Assembly: GCF_030411955.1 (NCBI RefSeq)
Contig: NZ_JASNRA010000001.1
Span: 434,001 to 498,000 of the forward strand
DNA from: Massilia sp. YIM B02443
Lineage (GTDB): Bacteria; Pseudomonadota; Gammaproteobacteria; Burkholderiales; Burkholderiaceae_D
DNA: 64,000 bases
Direction of reading: 5' to 3'
The notes beneath the pieces are model-generated. The model did not search any database, was not told the DNA's origin, and saw only the letters and a program-made list of their open reading frames with translations. This document shows positions 17,912 through 26,806 of this stretch, one piece after another. How positions within the stretch are numbered: position 1 is the stretch's first letter; the number at the start of each line of letters is the position of its first letter. The position numbers and the translations under genes are program-made.

Positions 17912-18901
17912 ATGGCTGCACAGAATAACGCTCCCCTGCCCGATGGGCTGGACATTGCCGGATACCGCATTGTAAAGAAAATTGCGTCCGGTGGGTTCAG
18001 TATTGTTTACCTTGCCTATGACGGCGAGGGCAATGCGGTGGCGATCAAGGAGTACCTGCCGAGCGCGCTGGCGCTGCGCCAGCCGGGCGAACTGACGCCG
18101 ACTGTCGCCAAACAAAACCTGCCGGTCTTCCGCATCGGCCTCAAGTGTTTTTTCGAAGAGGGCAGGGCGCTGGCGCGCATCGTGCACCCGAACGTGGTGC
18201 GGGTGCTGAACTTCTTCAGCGCCCACGAGACCGTGTACATGGTGATGGCCTACGAGTCCGGCCACGCGCTGCAGGAACACATCGCGCGCTGCGCTGCCCG
18301 CCGCAGCCGCCCGAGCGAACAATTCATCCGCCAGGTGTTCGGCTGCGTCTGCCGCGGCCTGCGTGAAGTGCACGCCAACAAGCTGCTGCACCTGGACCTG
18401 AAACCGGCGAATATCTACTTGCGCCTTGATGGCACACCGCTGCTGCTCGATTTCGGCGCCGCGCGCCAGACCCTGCACAGCGACGCGCCGATGCTGGCGC
18501 CGATGTACACGCCCGGCTTCGCCGCGCCCGAGCTGTACGCGCGTGGCAGCAATCTCGGGCCGTGGACCGACATCTACAGCCTGGGCGCGGCGATGTTCGC
18601 CTGCATGACCTGCACCACGCCCCAGCCGGTCGACGCGCGCCGCGCCCAGGACAAGGTGCTGGGCCACCTGGCGGCGCTGCAGGGACGCTACTCGCGCGAA
18701 CTGACCGCGCTGGTGCGCACCTGCCTGGAGCTCGATCCGCTGGCGCGTCCGCAAAGCGTGTTCGCGATCCAGAAGGCGCTGACGGAGCCTTACGAGGCGG
18801 CGCCGGAACGCGATGCGCACGCCGGGGACGAGGCGGAAGCGGATGCGCCGGCAGGCTGGCGCGGCGTGGTGCGCCGCCTGAGCGCATTCCGGCGCGGCTG
18901 A
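17912..18901 (+). CDS. Serine/threonine protein kinase
   Basis: 329 residues with a complete eukaryote-like kinase domain. The glycine loop is IASGGFSIVY; the ATP lysine is K46 in VAIKEYLP; the catalytic loop is HLDLKPANIYL (residues 160-170, HLD rather than HRD, with Asp and Lys kept); DFG is at 180-182. After about residue 290 there is only a short acidic and basic tail, with no membrane anchor or sensor domain, so the kinase is cytoplasmic. The PP2C gene starts 13 bp downstream, a classic opposing pair. Its substrates are unknown. Confidence 0.93.
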   Translation: MAAQNNAPLPDGLDIAGYRIVKKIASGGFSIVYLAYDGEGNAVAIKEYLPSALALRQPGELTPTVAKQNLPVFRIGLKCFFEEGRALARIVHPNVVRVLNFFSAHETVYMVMAYESGHALQEHIARCAARRSRPSEQFIRQVFGCVCRGLREVHANKLLHLDLKPANIYLRLDGTPLLLDFGAARQTLHSDAPMLAPMYTPGFAAPELYARGSNLGPWTDIYSLGAAMFACMTCTTPQPVDARRAQDKVLGHLAALQGRYSRELTALVRTCLELDPLARPQSVFAIQKALTEPYEAAPERDAHAGDEAEADAPAGWRGVVRRLSAFRRG

Positions 18902-18914
18902 AAGGAATCGAGCG

Positions 18915-19853
18915 ATGCAGTTTTCGGTGTACCAGCAGAGCCATATCGGCGGACGCAAGATCAACCAGGACCGGATGGGCTACAGCTTCACGCGCGACGC
19001 GCTGCTGCTGCTGCTGGCCGACGGCATGGGCGGGCACCAGGGCGGCGAAGTCGCCGCTTCGATCGCGATGCAGACGGTGGGCATGATGTTCCGGCTGCAA
19101 GCGCGGCCCTATGTGAAAAAGCCCGAGCGCTTCCTGGAAGAGGCCTTGCTGCAGGCGCACCACGACATCCAGGCCCACGCCGTGGCCAACGACCTGCCCG
19201 AGCTGCCGCGCACCACGATCGTGGCCTGCCTGGTGCAGCACAACTGCGCGCTGTGGGCGCACTGCGGCGACTCGCGCCTGTACTGGGTGCGGCGCAACCA
19301 GATCCTGGCATGCACACGCGACCACTCGCACATCGAATACCTGATCGAGCGCGGCCGCGCTGACCCGCTCGAGCGCGCCACCCACCCCGACCGCAACAAG
19401 CTGTACAACTGCCTGGGCGCGTCCAGCCCACCGAAGATCGAACTGTCGGCGCGCGCCGGCCTGCAGCCGGGCGACGTGCTGCTGCTGTGCTCCGACGGCC
19501 TGTGGTCGATGCTGCCCGACAGCGAGATCGTGCACCGCCTGGCCCATCCCGGCGGCGTGGTGGCGGCGGTGCCCGAGATGGTGAACATGGCGGCCGCGAT
19601 CGGCGGCGCCGGCGCCGACAACGTCACCGCGCTCGGCATCATGTGGCAGGGCGCCGATGTGGACGCTGCACTTCCGAACGTGATCTCGACCCAGATGCTG
19701 GCCGACGATGCGGTCAGTTCCACCATCGTGGCCGGTGAACCGGCGCCGGGCGAATCGGACAGCTTCGGCGCGGACGACATCGAAAAAGCGATCGCAGACG
19801 CAGTTGCTGAAATAAGGGCCGCGATCGAGAAATCATCCCAGTTACTCAAATAA
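18915..19853 (+). CDS. PP2C-family Ser/Thr protein phosphatase
   Basis: 312 residues of the Stp/PrpC type that dephosphorylate Ser/Thr phosphoproteins with two metal ions. Metal-binding motifs are present: INQDRMGYS, ADGMGGHQGGEVAAS, HCGDSRLYWVR, CSDGLWSMLPD and ADNVTALGI. A roughly 60-residue C-terminal extension after the domain is less conserved. It is paired with the kinase upstream and probably reverses its action; rph follows after 12 bp, so all three may share a transcript. Confidence 0.94.
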   Translation: MQFSVYQQSHIGGRKINQDRMGYSFTRDALLLLLADGMGGHQGGEVAASIAMQTVGMMFRLQARPYVKKPERFLEEALLQAHHDIQAHAVANDLPELPRTTIVACLVQHNCALWAHCGDSRLYWVRRNQILACTRDHSHIEYLIERGRADPLERATHPDRNKLYNCLGASSPPKIELSARAGLQPGDVLLLCSDGLWSMLPDSEIVHRLAHPGGVVAAVPEMVNMAAAIGGAGADNVTALGIMWQGADVDAALPNVISTQMLADDAVSSTIVAGEPAPGESDSFGADDIEKAIADAVAEIRAAIEKSSQLLK

Positions 19854-19865
19854 GAAAGCATCACC

Positions 19866-20600
19866 ATGACTTTTGAACAGCGTCCCAGCGGCCGCACCGT
19901 CGACCAGTTGCGCCCGATCTCCATTACCCGCCAGTACACCAGGCACGCCGAGGGTTCGGTGCTGATCGAGTTCGGCGACACCAAGGTGATCTGCACCGCC
20001 AGCATCGAAGAGAAGGTGCCGCCGTTCCTGAAAGGGAAGGGCCAGGGCTGGCTGACCGCCGAATACGGCATGCTGCCGCGCTCGACCCACACGCGCATGG
20101 ACCGCGAAGCCGCGCGCGGCAAGCAGACCGGTCGCACCCAGGAGATCCAGCGCCTGATCGGCCGTTCGCTGCGCGCCGCGTTCGACCTGGAGGCCTTCGG
20201 CGAACGCACGCTGCACCTGGACTGCGACGTGATCCAGGCCGACGGCGGCACCCGCACGGCCGCGATCACCGGCGCCATGGTGGCGGCGTACGACGCGTTT
20301 TCCGTGCTGCTGGAGCGCGGGCTGATCGCGTCCATCCCGGTGCGCCATTTCGTGGCGGCGGTGTCGGTTGGCGTCTATCGCGGCGTGCCGGTGCTGGATC
20401 TGGATTACGTGGAAGATTCGGACTGCGACACCGACATGAACGTGGTGATGACCGAGCACGGGAACTTCGTCGAGGTGCAGGGCACGGCCGAAGGGGCGGC
20501 GTTCGACCGCGCCGGAATGAACCGCCTGCTGGACCTGGCGCAGCAGGGGATCGCGGATCTGGTGCATCTGCAGAAGCAGGCCTTGCGCGTCGACGCTTGA
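19866..20600 (+). CDS. rph: Ribonuclease PH
   Basis: A phosphate-dependent 3' exonuclease that trims tRNA precursors. The 244-residue protein starts [20 protein letters not shown] and has the conserved [38 protein letters not shown] and [17 protein letters not shown] blocks. It has full family length. It is followed by rdgB (85 bp) and hemW, a common arrangement in betaproteobacteria. Confidence 0.97.
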   Translation: MTFEQRPSGRTVDQLRPISITRQYTRHAEGSVLIEFGDTKVICTASIEEKVPPFLKGKGQGWLTAEYGMLPRSTHTRMDREAARGKQTGRTQEIQRLIGRSLRAAFDLEAFGERTLHLDCDVIQADGGTRTAAITGAMVAAYDAFSVLLERGLIASIPVRHFVAAVSVGVYRGVPVLDLDYVEDSDCDTDMNVVMTEHGNFVEVQGTAEGAAFDRAGMNRLLDLAQQGIADLVHLQKQALRVDA

Positions 20601-20685
20601 ATCCGCGGATGGTTGCAGGGCGTCGCACGCCCTGGCAACAAGGGCGTAAAATACCCGCCTTTCCACCCAAGCTTCTCCCGCCACC

Positions 20686-21270
20686 ATGACCCAACGCCTG
20701 ATCCTCGCCTCCAACAACGCCGGCAAGCTGAAGGAATTCGCCCAGCTGCTGTCCCCGATCGGTTTCGACCTGCATGCGCAAGGCGAATTCGACGTGCCGG
20801 AAGCGGAGGAGCCGTTCGGCACCTTCGTCGAGAACGCGCTGGCGAAAGCGCGCCACGCATCGCGCCTGACCGGCCTGCCGGCGCTGGCCGACGACTCGGG
20901 CGTGTGCGTCAACGCGCTCGGCGGCGCGCCCGGCGTGCATTCGGCGCGCTTCGGCGGCGAACCGAAATCGGACGAACGCAACAACCGCAAGCTGCTGGCC
21001 GAGCTGTCGACCAAGGCCGACAAGTCGGCCTATTACTACTGCGTACTGGTCTACGTGCGCCATCCGGACGACCCGCAGCCGATCATCGCCGACGGCCGCT
21101 GGGACGGCGAGATCGTGGTCACGCCGCGCGGCGCCAACGGCTTCGGCTACGACCCGCACTTCCTGATCCCGGCGCTGGGCAAGACCACGGCCGAACTCGA
21201 GCCGCAGGAAAAGAACGCACTGTCGCACCGTGGCCAGGCGCTGCGTGCGCTGGTCGAGAAACTGAAGTAA
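20686..21270 (+). CDS. rdgB: dITP/XTP pyrophosphatase (RdgB/HAM1)
   Basis: Removes non-canonical purine triphosphates such as ITP and XTP from the nucleotide pool. The 194-residue protein has the family motifs LILASNNAGKLKEFAQLL, FVENALAKARHASR, ADDSGVCVNALGGAPGVHSA and the C-terminal ALSHRGQALRAL. It lies between rph and hemW, with hemW 11 bp downstream. Confidence 0.96.
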   Translation: MTQRLILASNNAGKLKEFAQLLSPIGFDLHAQGEFDVPEAEEPFGTFVENALAKARHASRLTGLPALADDSGVCVNALGGAPGVHSARFGGEPKSDERNNRKLLAELSTKADKSAYYYCVLVYVRHPDDPQPIIADGRWDGEIVVTPRGANGFGYDPHFLIPALGKTTAELEPQEKNALSHRGQALRALVEKLK

Positions 21271-21281
21271 TCACTGCTGAA

Positions 21282-22520
21282 ATGATTCCAATTAAAGTGG
21301 CCGCCCCGGCGGCCGGCGAGCCGCGTACCCCGGCCAGCGCCGCGCTGCAGTACCTGCAGCCGGGCGCGCTCAACCTGGCGGCCTTGCCGCCGCTGTCGCT
21401 GTACGTGCACTGGCCCTGGTGCGTGCGCAAATGTCCGTATTGCGACTTCAATTCGCACGAAGCCAGGGGCGAGCTGCCCGAGCAGGAATACCTGGACGCG
21501 CTGCGCCTCGACCTGGAGCAATCGCTGCCGCTGATCTGGGGCCGCAAGATCCACACCGTGTTCATCGGCGGCGGCACCCCGAGCCTGATCTCGGCCGCCG
21601 GACTGGATCGCTTGATGTCCGACCTGCGCACGCTGCTGCCGCTGGAGCTGGACGCCGAGATCACGATGGAAGCCAATCCCGGCACCTTCGAGGCCGAGCG
21701 TTTCAGGAGCTATCGCGACAGCGGCATCAACCGCCTGTCGATCGGCATCCAGAGCTTCAACCCGGCGCACCTGCAGGCGCTGGGCCGCATCCACGACGGC
21801 AACGAAGCATTGCGCGCGGTCGAGATCGCGCAGAACACGTTCGAGAACTTCAATCTCGACCTGATGTACGCGCTGCCGTCGCAGACGCTGGAGCAGGCGC
21901 GCCATGACCTGCAGACCGCGCTCGACTTCGCACCGCCGCACCTGTCGCTGTACCACCTGACGATGGAACCGAACACGGTATTCGCCAAGTACCCGCCCGA
22001 GCTGTTGCCGGACGACGACCTGAGCGCCGACATGCAGGACCTGATCGCCGGGATGACATCTGGCGCCGGCTACGGCCACTACGAGGTGTCGGCCTATGCG
22101 AAACCGGGCCACCGCGCGCGCCACAACCTGAACTACTGGAAGTTCGGCGACTATCTCGGCATCGGCGCCGGCGCCCACTCCAAGCTGTCGTTCCCGCACC
22201 GCGTGCTGCGCCAGGCGCGCTTCAAGCAGCCGGGTTCCTATATCGAGGCGGCGAAGCGCGGCAACCCGGTGCAGGAAGAGCACGAGATCGGCCGCGCCGA
22301 CATGGGCTTCGAATTCATGCTCAACGCGCTGCGCCTGACCGAAGGGTTCGATCCGAACCTGTTCGGCGAGCGCACCGGCATGAACATCGGCGCCATCCGC
22401 AAGGCGCTGGACGAAGCCGAAGCCAAGGGTCTGCTCACGCGCGACCACCAGCTGATCCAGCCGACGGAGCTGGGACGGCGCTTTTTGAACGACCTGCAGG
22501 AGATGTTCCTGGCCGAGTGA
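21282..22520 (+). CDS. hemW: Radical SAM heme chaperone HemW
   Basis: A 412-residue radical-SAM protein related to HemN; family members bind heme and deliver it to target proteins rather than oxidise coproporphyrinogen. The cluster motif CVRKCPYCDF is intact, with FIGGGTPSL and INRLSIGIQSFN. The C-terminal HemN-type domain ends LNDLQEMFLAE. I chose ATG 21282 (MIPIKVAAPAAG); the frame is open further upstream only through rdgB in another frame. A modest N-terminal extension of about 35 residues precedes the barrel. Third gene of rph-rdgB-hemW. Confidence 0.93.
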   Translation: MIPIKVAAPAAGEPRTPASAALQYLQPGALNLAALPPLSLYVHWPWCVRKCPYCDFNSHEARGELPEQEYLDALRLDLEQSLPLIWGRKIHTVFIGGGTPSLISAAGLDRLMSDLRTLLPLELDAEITMEANPGTFEAERFRSYRDSGINRLSIGIQSFNPAHLQALGRIHDGNEALRAVEIAQNTFENFNLDLMYALPSQTLEQARHDLQTALDFAPPHLSLYHLTMEPNTVFAKYPPELLPDDDLSADMQDLIAGMTSGAGYGHYEVSAYAKPGHRARHNLNYWKFGDYLGIGAGAHSKLSFPHRVLRQARFKQPGSYIEAAKRGNPVQEEHEIGRADMGFEFMLNALRLTEGFDPNLFGERTGMNIGAIRKALDEAEAKGLLTRDHQLIQPTELGRRFLNDLQEMFLAE

Positions 22521-22544
22521 GGCCGGCTGTCAGGGCAGGGAGGT

Positions 22545-23339
22545 TCAGGTCTCGACTGCCCCGGCCAGCGCTGCCAGCGTCTGCGCCAACCCATCGACGA
22601 CGTGCGCCATGCCCTCGTAATCGAGGTCGTCGACGTCGTCGTTGGCGCGGAAATAGGGGTAGCGCAGGAAGCCGGTGTCGGTGATCACCAGCGCCGGACC
22701 ATCTCCCCGGACCGCGCCATGACCGTACATGGTCACCCCCATCACATGCGCCGGCGCCGCCAGGCCCTGGCGCGCCATCACGGGATCGCTGCGGAACGCC
22801 GCCAGCGCCTGGCGCACCGGCGCCGACGCTTCGCGCGAGCCGATGAAGGCCATGAAGTTCGCACCTGCCCCCGGATCGGCCAGCGCCAGGTCATGGCTCG
22901 TGCGCTGCTTTTCTCCACTGTCGAAGAACACGAACCGGATCTCGGTCCCGTAGGCCAGCCGCACGTCCTTGACGGCGCGCGCGAGTTCCAGCACGGCGGC
23001 CGCGCCGGGATTGCCGTCCGGCCCCAGCCGTGCACCGACGATGAACAGTTGCTGCGGCCCTACGCCCGGTGCCAGGTTGGCGATCGAGACCTCGATGCCG
23101 TGTCCGCGCCAGCTGCCGTCGTGCAGGGTGCGTGGCGCATACCCCGAGCGCATCAGCGACACCTCGACATGGCGCATCGCCTGCGGCGTCCGGTCGGACG
23201 CCAACGCCTGCACATGCTCGTGCAGGCGCGCCGCCAGCGGCGGACCATTTGACCTGGTGTCCACGGTCAACATCGCCAGCACGATGGCGAGCAGGATCGC
23301 GAGAATGACCTTCCAGTGGGAATTGAAGAAGTTACGCAT
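22545..23339 (-). CDS. Membrane-anchored M28-like protein lacking zinc ligands
   Basis: 264 residues. An N-terminal membrane anchor (about residues 9-26, VILAILLAIVLAMLTV) is followed by an M28 aminopeptidase-like fold: QQLFIVGARLGPDGNPGAAA, VLELARAVKDV, IRFVFFDSGEK and the C-terminal ALVITDTGFLRYPYFRANDD. In active M28 enzymes the first region reads like GAHYDS then PGADDNGSG. Here the His and both Asp metal ligands are replaced, and the His near the C-terminus is an Arg. It is therefore probably catalytically dead, perhaps a binding protein in the periplasm. It is convergent with hemW. No partner is evident. Confidence 0.7.
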   Translation of the reverse strand: MRNFFNSHWKVILAILLAIVLAMLTVDTRSNGPPLAARLHEHVQALASDRTPQAMRHVEVSLMRSGYAPRTLHDGSWRGHGIEVSIANLAPGVGPQQLFIVGARLGPDGNPGAAAVLELARAVKDVRLAYGTEIRFVFFDSGEKQRTSHDLALADPGAGANFMAFIGSREASAPVRQALAAFRSDPVMARQGLAAPAHVMGVTMYGHGAVRGDGPALVITDTGFLRYPYFRANDDVDDLDYEGMAHVVDGLAQTLAALAGAVET

Positions 23340-23438
23340 GGCGTCACGCTGTCCGGTCGGCGTCGATGCATCCAGTGTAGCGAGGATGATATCGGCCTGC
23401 CGACCGCGATGATGCAATTCCGCGTTACAACGTTCAAT

Positions 23439-23468
23439 CGCCGGCGCGCCGCATGGGGCGCGCCGGCG
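23439..23468 (-). terminator. Hairpin after the chemoreceptor gene
   Basis: A 12-bp perfect GC stem (CGCCGGCGCGCC) with a six-base loop, 17 bases past the chemoreceptor stop codon. It lacks a clean T-tract, so it may be a weak terminator or an mRNA 3' end stabiliser. Confidence 0.5.
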
Positions 23469-23484
23469 TTCGATGCGCGCCGCG

Positions 23485-25110
23485 TCAGGCCGGCAGGGCG
23501 ACCCGTTGCGCCGGCCTGGCTTGCAGATTGGCTTGTGACCCGGCATGCGGCGTCGCCGCCTGCGTGCGGGCGCTGCCGGTCCTGAATACGCTGACCAGGT
23601 CGGCCAGTTGCGCGGCCTGCTGCTGCATGGCCTCGGTGGCGGCCGAGGCCTGTTCCACCAGCGCGGCATTCTGCTGCGTCACCTGGTCCATCTCGTTGAT
23701 GGCTTCATTGACTTGCTCGATGCCTGCGGTCTGTTCGTCGCTGGCATGCGAGATTTCGCTCATGATGTCGGTCACGCGCGAAATGCTTTGCACGATGTCG
23801 GCCATGGTGGCGCCGGCATTGTCCACGAGGGTGGTGCCTGCTTCGACCTTCTGCACCGAAGCGTCGATCAGTCCCTTGATTTCCTTGGCCGCGGCGGCAG
23901 AGCGGTGCGCCAGGTTGCGCACCTCGGAGGCGACCACGGCGAAGCCGCGGCCCTGTTCGCCTGCACGGGCCGCTTCGACCGCGGCGTTCAGCGCCAGGAT
24001 GTTGGTCTGGAAGGCGATGCCGTCGATGACGCTGATGATGTCGACGATCTTGCGCGACGACGCGTTAATTTCACTCATCGTGCCGATCACGTTGGCGATC
24101 ACGGCGCCGCCCTGGCCCGCGATGCCCGCCGCTTCCGCTGCCATCGTGTTGGCACGGCGGGCGTTCTCGGCATTCTGGCGCACGGTCGAGGTCAGCTCTT
24201 CCATCGAGGATGCGGTTTCTTCCAGCGAACCGGCCTGCTGTTCGGTGCGGCTCGACAGATTCTGGTTGCCCGCGGCAATTTCCGCCGATGCCGTGGCGAT
24301 GGTGTCGGTGCCGCTGCGGACCTGGTCGACGATGACGATCAGGTTACTGCTCATTTTCTGCAACGCCGCCAGCAGTTGCGCGGTTTCATCCTTGCCCTCG
24401 CTCGCGATATGCGTGTCGAGATGGCCTTCGCCGACGCGCTGCGCAATCGTCACGGCATCCTGGATCGGACGCACGATGGAGCGCGTGATGTAGACGCCGA
24501 AGCCCAGGCCCAGCGCGACGGCGAGAATACCCAGCGCGATGAGGATGGAGCGCGAATTGGTATACGTGTCGGCGGCTTCGTTGGCAAAGTTTTCCGCCGA
24601 GTTTTGCTGCGCCACGGCCAGCCGTTGCACGGCAGCGTTATAGGCGAGGCTGGCAGGACGCATCCGTTCAACGAAAATCTTTTCCGCGCCTTCCTGGTCG
24701 CCGCCATCTTTGGCCGCCATCAGGTCCTTGCGCGCCGCCAGGTAAGGAACCCGGGCAGCTTTGACTTCTTCGAACTGCGCTTGCGACTTGGGGTTGCGCA
24801 GCCCGGCCTTGATCTGCTCCTGCAGCGCGGCCGAACGTACCGATCCGGCTTGCATGCGCGCGGCGATGTCTTTCACGACGTTCTCATCCGGTGTGCGGTA
24901 CGCCATCTCGACCAGCGTGCTGTTGACTTCGATGATCTTGGCCCATTCCGCCACTGCGCGCTGATTGACCATGCTGGTCTTCACCAGGCGGTTGGTTGCG
25001 TCGTTCATGCCGCTCATGCGCATCAGGCTGACGAGAATCAGGACAATCAAAAGACCAAGGACCACGGCATAGCTAATGGCCAGCCGGGGGCCGATTCGTA
25101 GATTTTTCAT
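23485..25110 (-). CDS. Methyl-accepting chemotaxis protein
   Basis: 541 residues from the ATG at 25110 ([19 protein letters not shown]). Membrane segment 1 lies at about 10-30; a four-helix-bundle-type periplasmic ligand domain of roughly 155 residues follows; membrane segment 2 is [20 protein letters not shown]; then HAMP ([12 protein letters not shown]) and a cytoplasmic signalling domain with the hairpin tip [20 protein letters not shown]. It signals to CheA/CheW. There is no obvious C-terminal CheR-tethering pentapeptide. It stands alone, away from a che operon. The ligand is unknown. Confidence 0.94.
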   Translation of the reverse strand: MKNLRIGPRLAISYAVVLGLLIVLILVSLMRMSGMNDATNRLVKTSMVNQRAVAEWAKIIEVNSTLVEMAYRTPDENVVKDIAARMQAGSVRSAALQEQIKAGLRNPKSQAQFEEVKAARVPYLAARKDLMAAKDGGDQEGAEKIFVERMRPASLAYNAAVQRLAVAQQNSAENFANEAADTYTNSRSILIALGILAVALGLGFGVYITRSIVRPIQDAVTIAQRVGEGHLDTHIASEGKDETAQLLAALQKMSSNLIVIVDQVRSGTDTIATASAEIAAGNQNLSSRTEQQAGSLEETASSMEELTSTVRQNAENARRANTMAAEAAGIAGQGGAVIANVIGTMSEINASSRKIVDIISVIDGIAFQTNILALNAAVEAARAGEQGRGFAVVASEVRNLAHRSAAAAKEIKGLIDASVQKVEAGTTLVDNAGATMADIVQSISRVTDIMSEISHASDEQTAGIEQVNEAINEMDQVTQQNAALVEQASAATEAMQQQAAQLADLVSVFRTGSARTQAATPHAGSQANLQARPAQRVALPA

Positions 25111-25301
25111 GGGATATATAGAGGAGGGTTGCGAAGCGGATGATGGGTGCGCAAATAGCTTCACGCCGGCATCAAAGTACTGCTTAGGACCAATATTATT
25201 GCACAGTGGAAATACCTATTGGTTGCATATGCCCCACAGCCTGGAGATATATCGATGCGTTGAAGCGTGCCGTCGAACATGCCGACTGGCGCCCAAATAA
25301 A

Positions 25302-25324
25302 AACCGGGCCACGCGGGCCCGGTT
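25302..25324 (-). terminator. Terminator of the RND efflux operon
   Basis: A nine-base-pair stem (AACCGGGCC with GGCCCGGTT) followed on the minus strand by TTTTTATTT. It lies about 40 bases past the stop codon of the outer-membrane factor, the last gene of the operon. Confidence 0.85.
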
Positions 25325-25363
25325 GGTGTTGCTGCGTCACCTTACGGCGACATGAGGTTCTGC

Positions 25364-26806
25364 TTAACGCGCCGCTACTGGGGCTGCCGTGCCATCCGCC
25401 GCCGGCTCGGTCCAGCCGCCACCCAGCACGCGATACAGCGTCACCTGGTTCTGCAGGCGCAGCAGGTTGGCATTGATCGCCAGCTGCTGCGATTCGAACA
25501 GCGAGCGCTGCGCATCCAGCAGATCCAGCTGGCTGGCGGCGCCGCTGCGGTAGCGCAGGTCGGACAGGTTGAAGCGGTCGGCTTCGGCTTCGCTCACCGC
25601 GGCCTGGGCGCGCAACTGCTCGCTGTAGGTCGCCTGGCCGGCCAGCGCGTCCGCCACTTCGCGGAACGCGGTCTGGATCGACTGCTCGTAGCGCGCCACG
25701 GCGATGTCGTTCTGGGCACGGGCGCTGGCCAGGTTGGCGCTGTTGCGGCCGTAGTCGAAGATCGGCAGGATCGCCTGCGGCGCAAAGCTCCAGCCCCAGG
25801 TGCCGCTTTCGAACAGGCCCGACAGCTGGTTGCTGACGCTGCCGGCGCTGCCGGTGAGCGTGATGCGCGGGAAGAAGTTGGCGCGCGCCGCGCCGATGTT
25901 GGCGTTGGCCGCGATCAGCTGCTGCTCGGCGCTGCGGATGTCGGGGCGGTTCGCCAGCAGGTCCGACGGCAGGCCGGCCGGGATGTCCGGCAGCTCGGTC
26001 TTGGCCAGGGTGGCGCCCTGCGACTGGTCCGGCCCCAGCGGCTGGCCGACCAGCAGCGTCAGCAGGTTGATGTCCTGGGCGCGGAAGCGCTGCTGCTGGG
26101 CCAGGGTGGCGCGTGCGGTCTCGACCAACGAGCGCGACAGTTGCAGCTCGAGGCGCGAAGCGACGCCGTTGTCGAAGCGCAGCTGGGTCAGGCGTTCCGA
26201 TTCGACGCGGGTTTTCAGCGTTTCGTCGGTGATGCGCAGCAGTTCTTCGTCGGCCAGCAGTTGCAGCCAGGCGTTGGCGACCGATGCGATCAGGCTGATC
26301 TGCGTGGTCTTGCGCGCTTCCTCGGTGGCGAGGAACTGTGCCAGCGCCGCTTCGGACAGGTTGCGCACGCGGCCGAACAGGTCCAGCTCGAAGGCCGAGA
26401 CCTGCAGGCCGGCCGAGTAGGTGCTCGAGATCGGCTGGTCTTCGCCCACCGTCTGGCGCTGGCCGCTCACGCCCAGGCCCACCGTCGGCAGACGGTCGGC
26501 GCGGGTGATGCGGTATTGCGCACGCGCCTGCTCGATGTTGGCGATGGCAATGCGCAGGTCGCGGTTGTTGGTCAGCGCCTGGTCGATCAGGGTGCGCAGG
26601 CGGGCGTCGGCGAAGAACTGCTGCCACGGCACCGCGGCCGGGTTGGCGTTCAGCAGCGGGCTGGCCGATTTGGTGGCCGCCTGCGGCACGTCAGGGAAGG
26701 CGGCTGCCACCGGCGCCGCCGGGCGCAGGTAGTCCGGCGCCAGCGAGCAGCCGGCCAGCGCCATGGCCAGCGCCAGCGGGGTTGCGAGTTTCATCTGTTT
26801 CATCAT
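25364..26806 (-). CDS. RND efflux outer-membrane factor (NodT/OprM type)
   Basis: 480 residues of the TolC-like outer-membrane factor family, the exit duct of a tripartite pump. A lipoprotein signal ends LALAMALAGCSLAPDY, with the lipobox cysteine at about residue 20. Two outer-membrane-efflux repeats follow, including DLRIAIANIEQARAQYRITR and the second half around RPDIRSAEQQLIAANANIGA. The start ATG overlaps the stop of the permease gene by four bases. Last gene of the three-gene efflux operon. Confidence 0.95.
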   Translation of the reverse strand: MMKQMKLATPLALAMALAGCSLAPDYLRPAAPVAAAFPDVPQAATKSASPLLNANPAAVPWQQFFADARLRTLIDQALTNNRDLRIAIANIEQARAQYRITRADRLPTVGLGVSGQRQTVGEDQPISSTYSAGLQVSAFELDLFGRVRNLSEAALAQFLATEEARKTTQISLIASVANAWLQLLADEELLRITDETLKTRVESERLTQLRFDNGVASRLELQLSRSLVETARATLAQQQRFRAQDINLLTLLVGQPLGPDQSQGATLAKTELPDIPAGLPSDLLANRPDIRSAEQQLIAANANIGAARANFFPRITLTGSAGSVSNQLSGLFESGTWGWSFAPQAILPIFDYGRNSANLASARAQNDIAVARYEQSIQTAFREVADALAGQATYSEQLRAQAAVSEAEADRFNLSDLRYRSGAASQLDLLDAQRSLFESQQLAINANLLRLQNQVTLYRVLGGGWTEPAADGTAAPVAAR

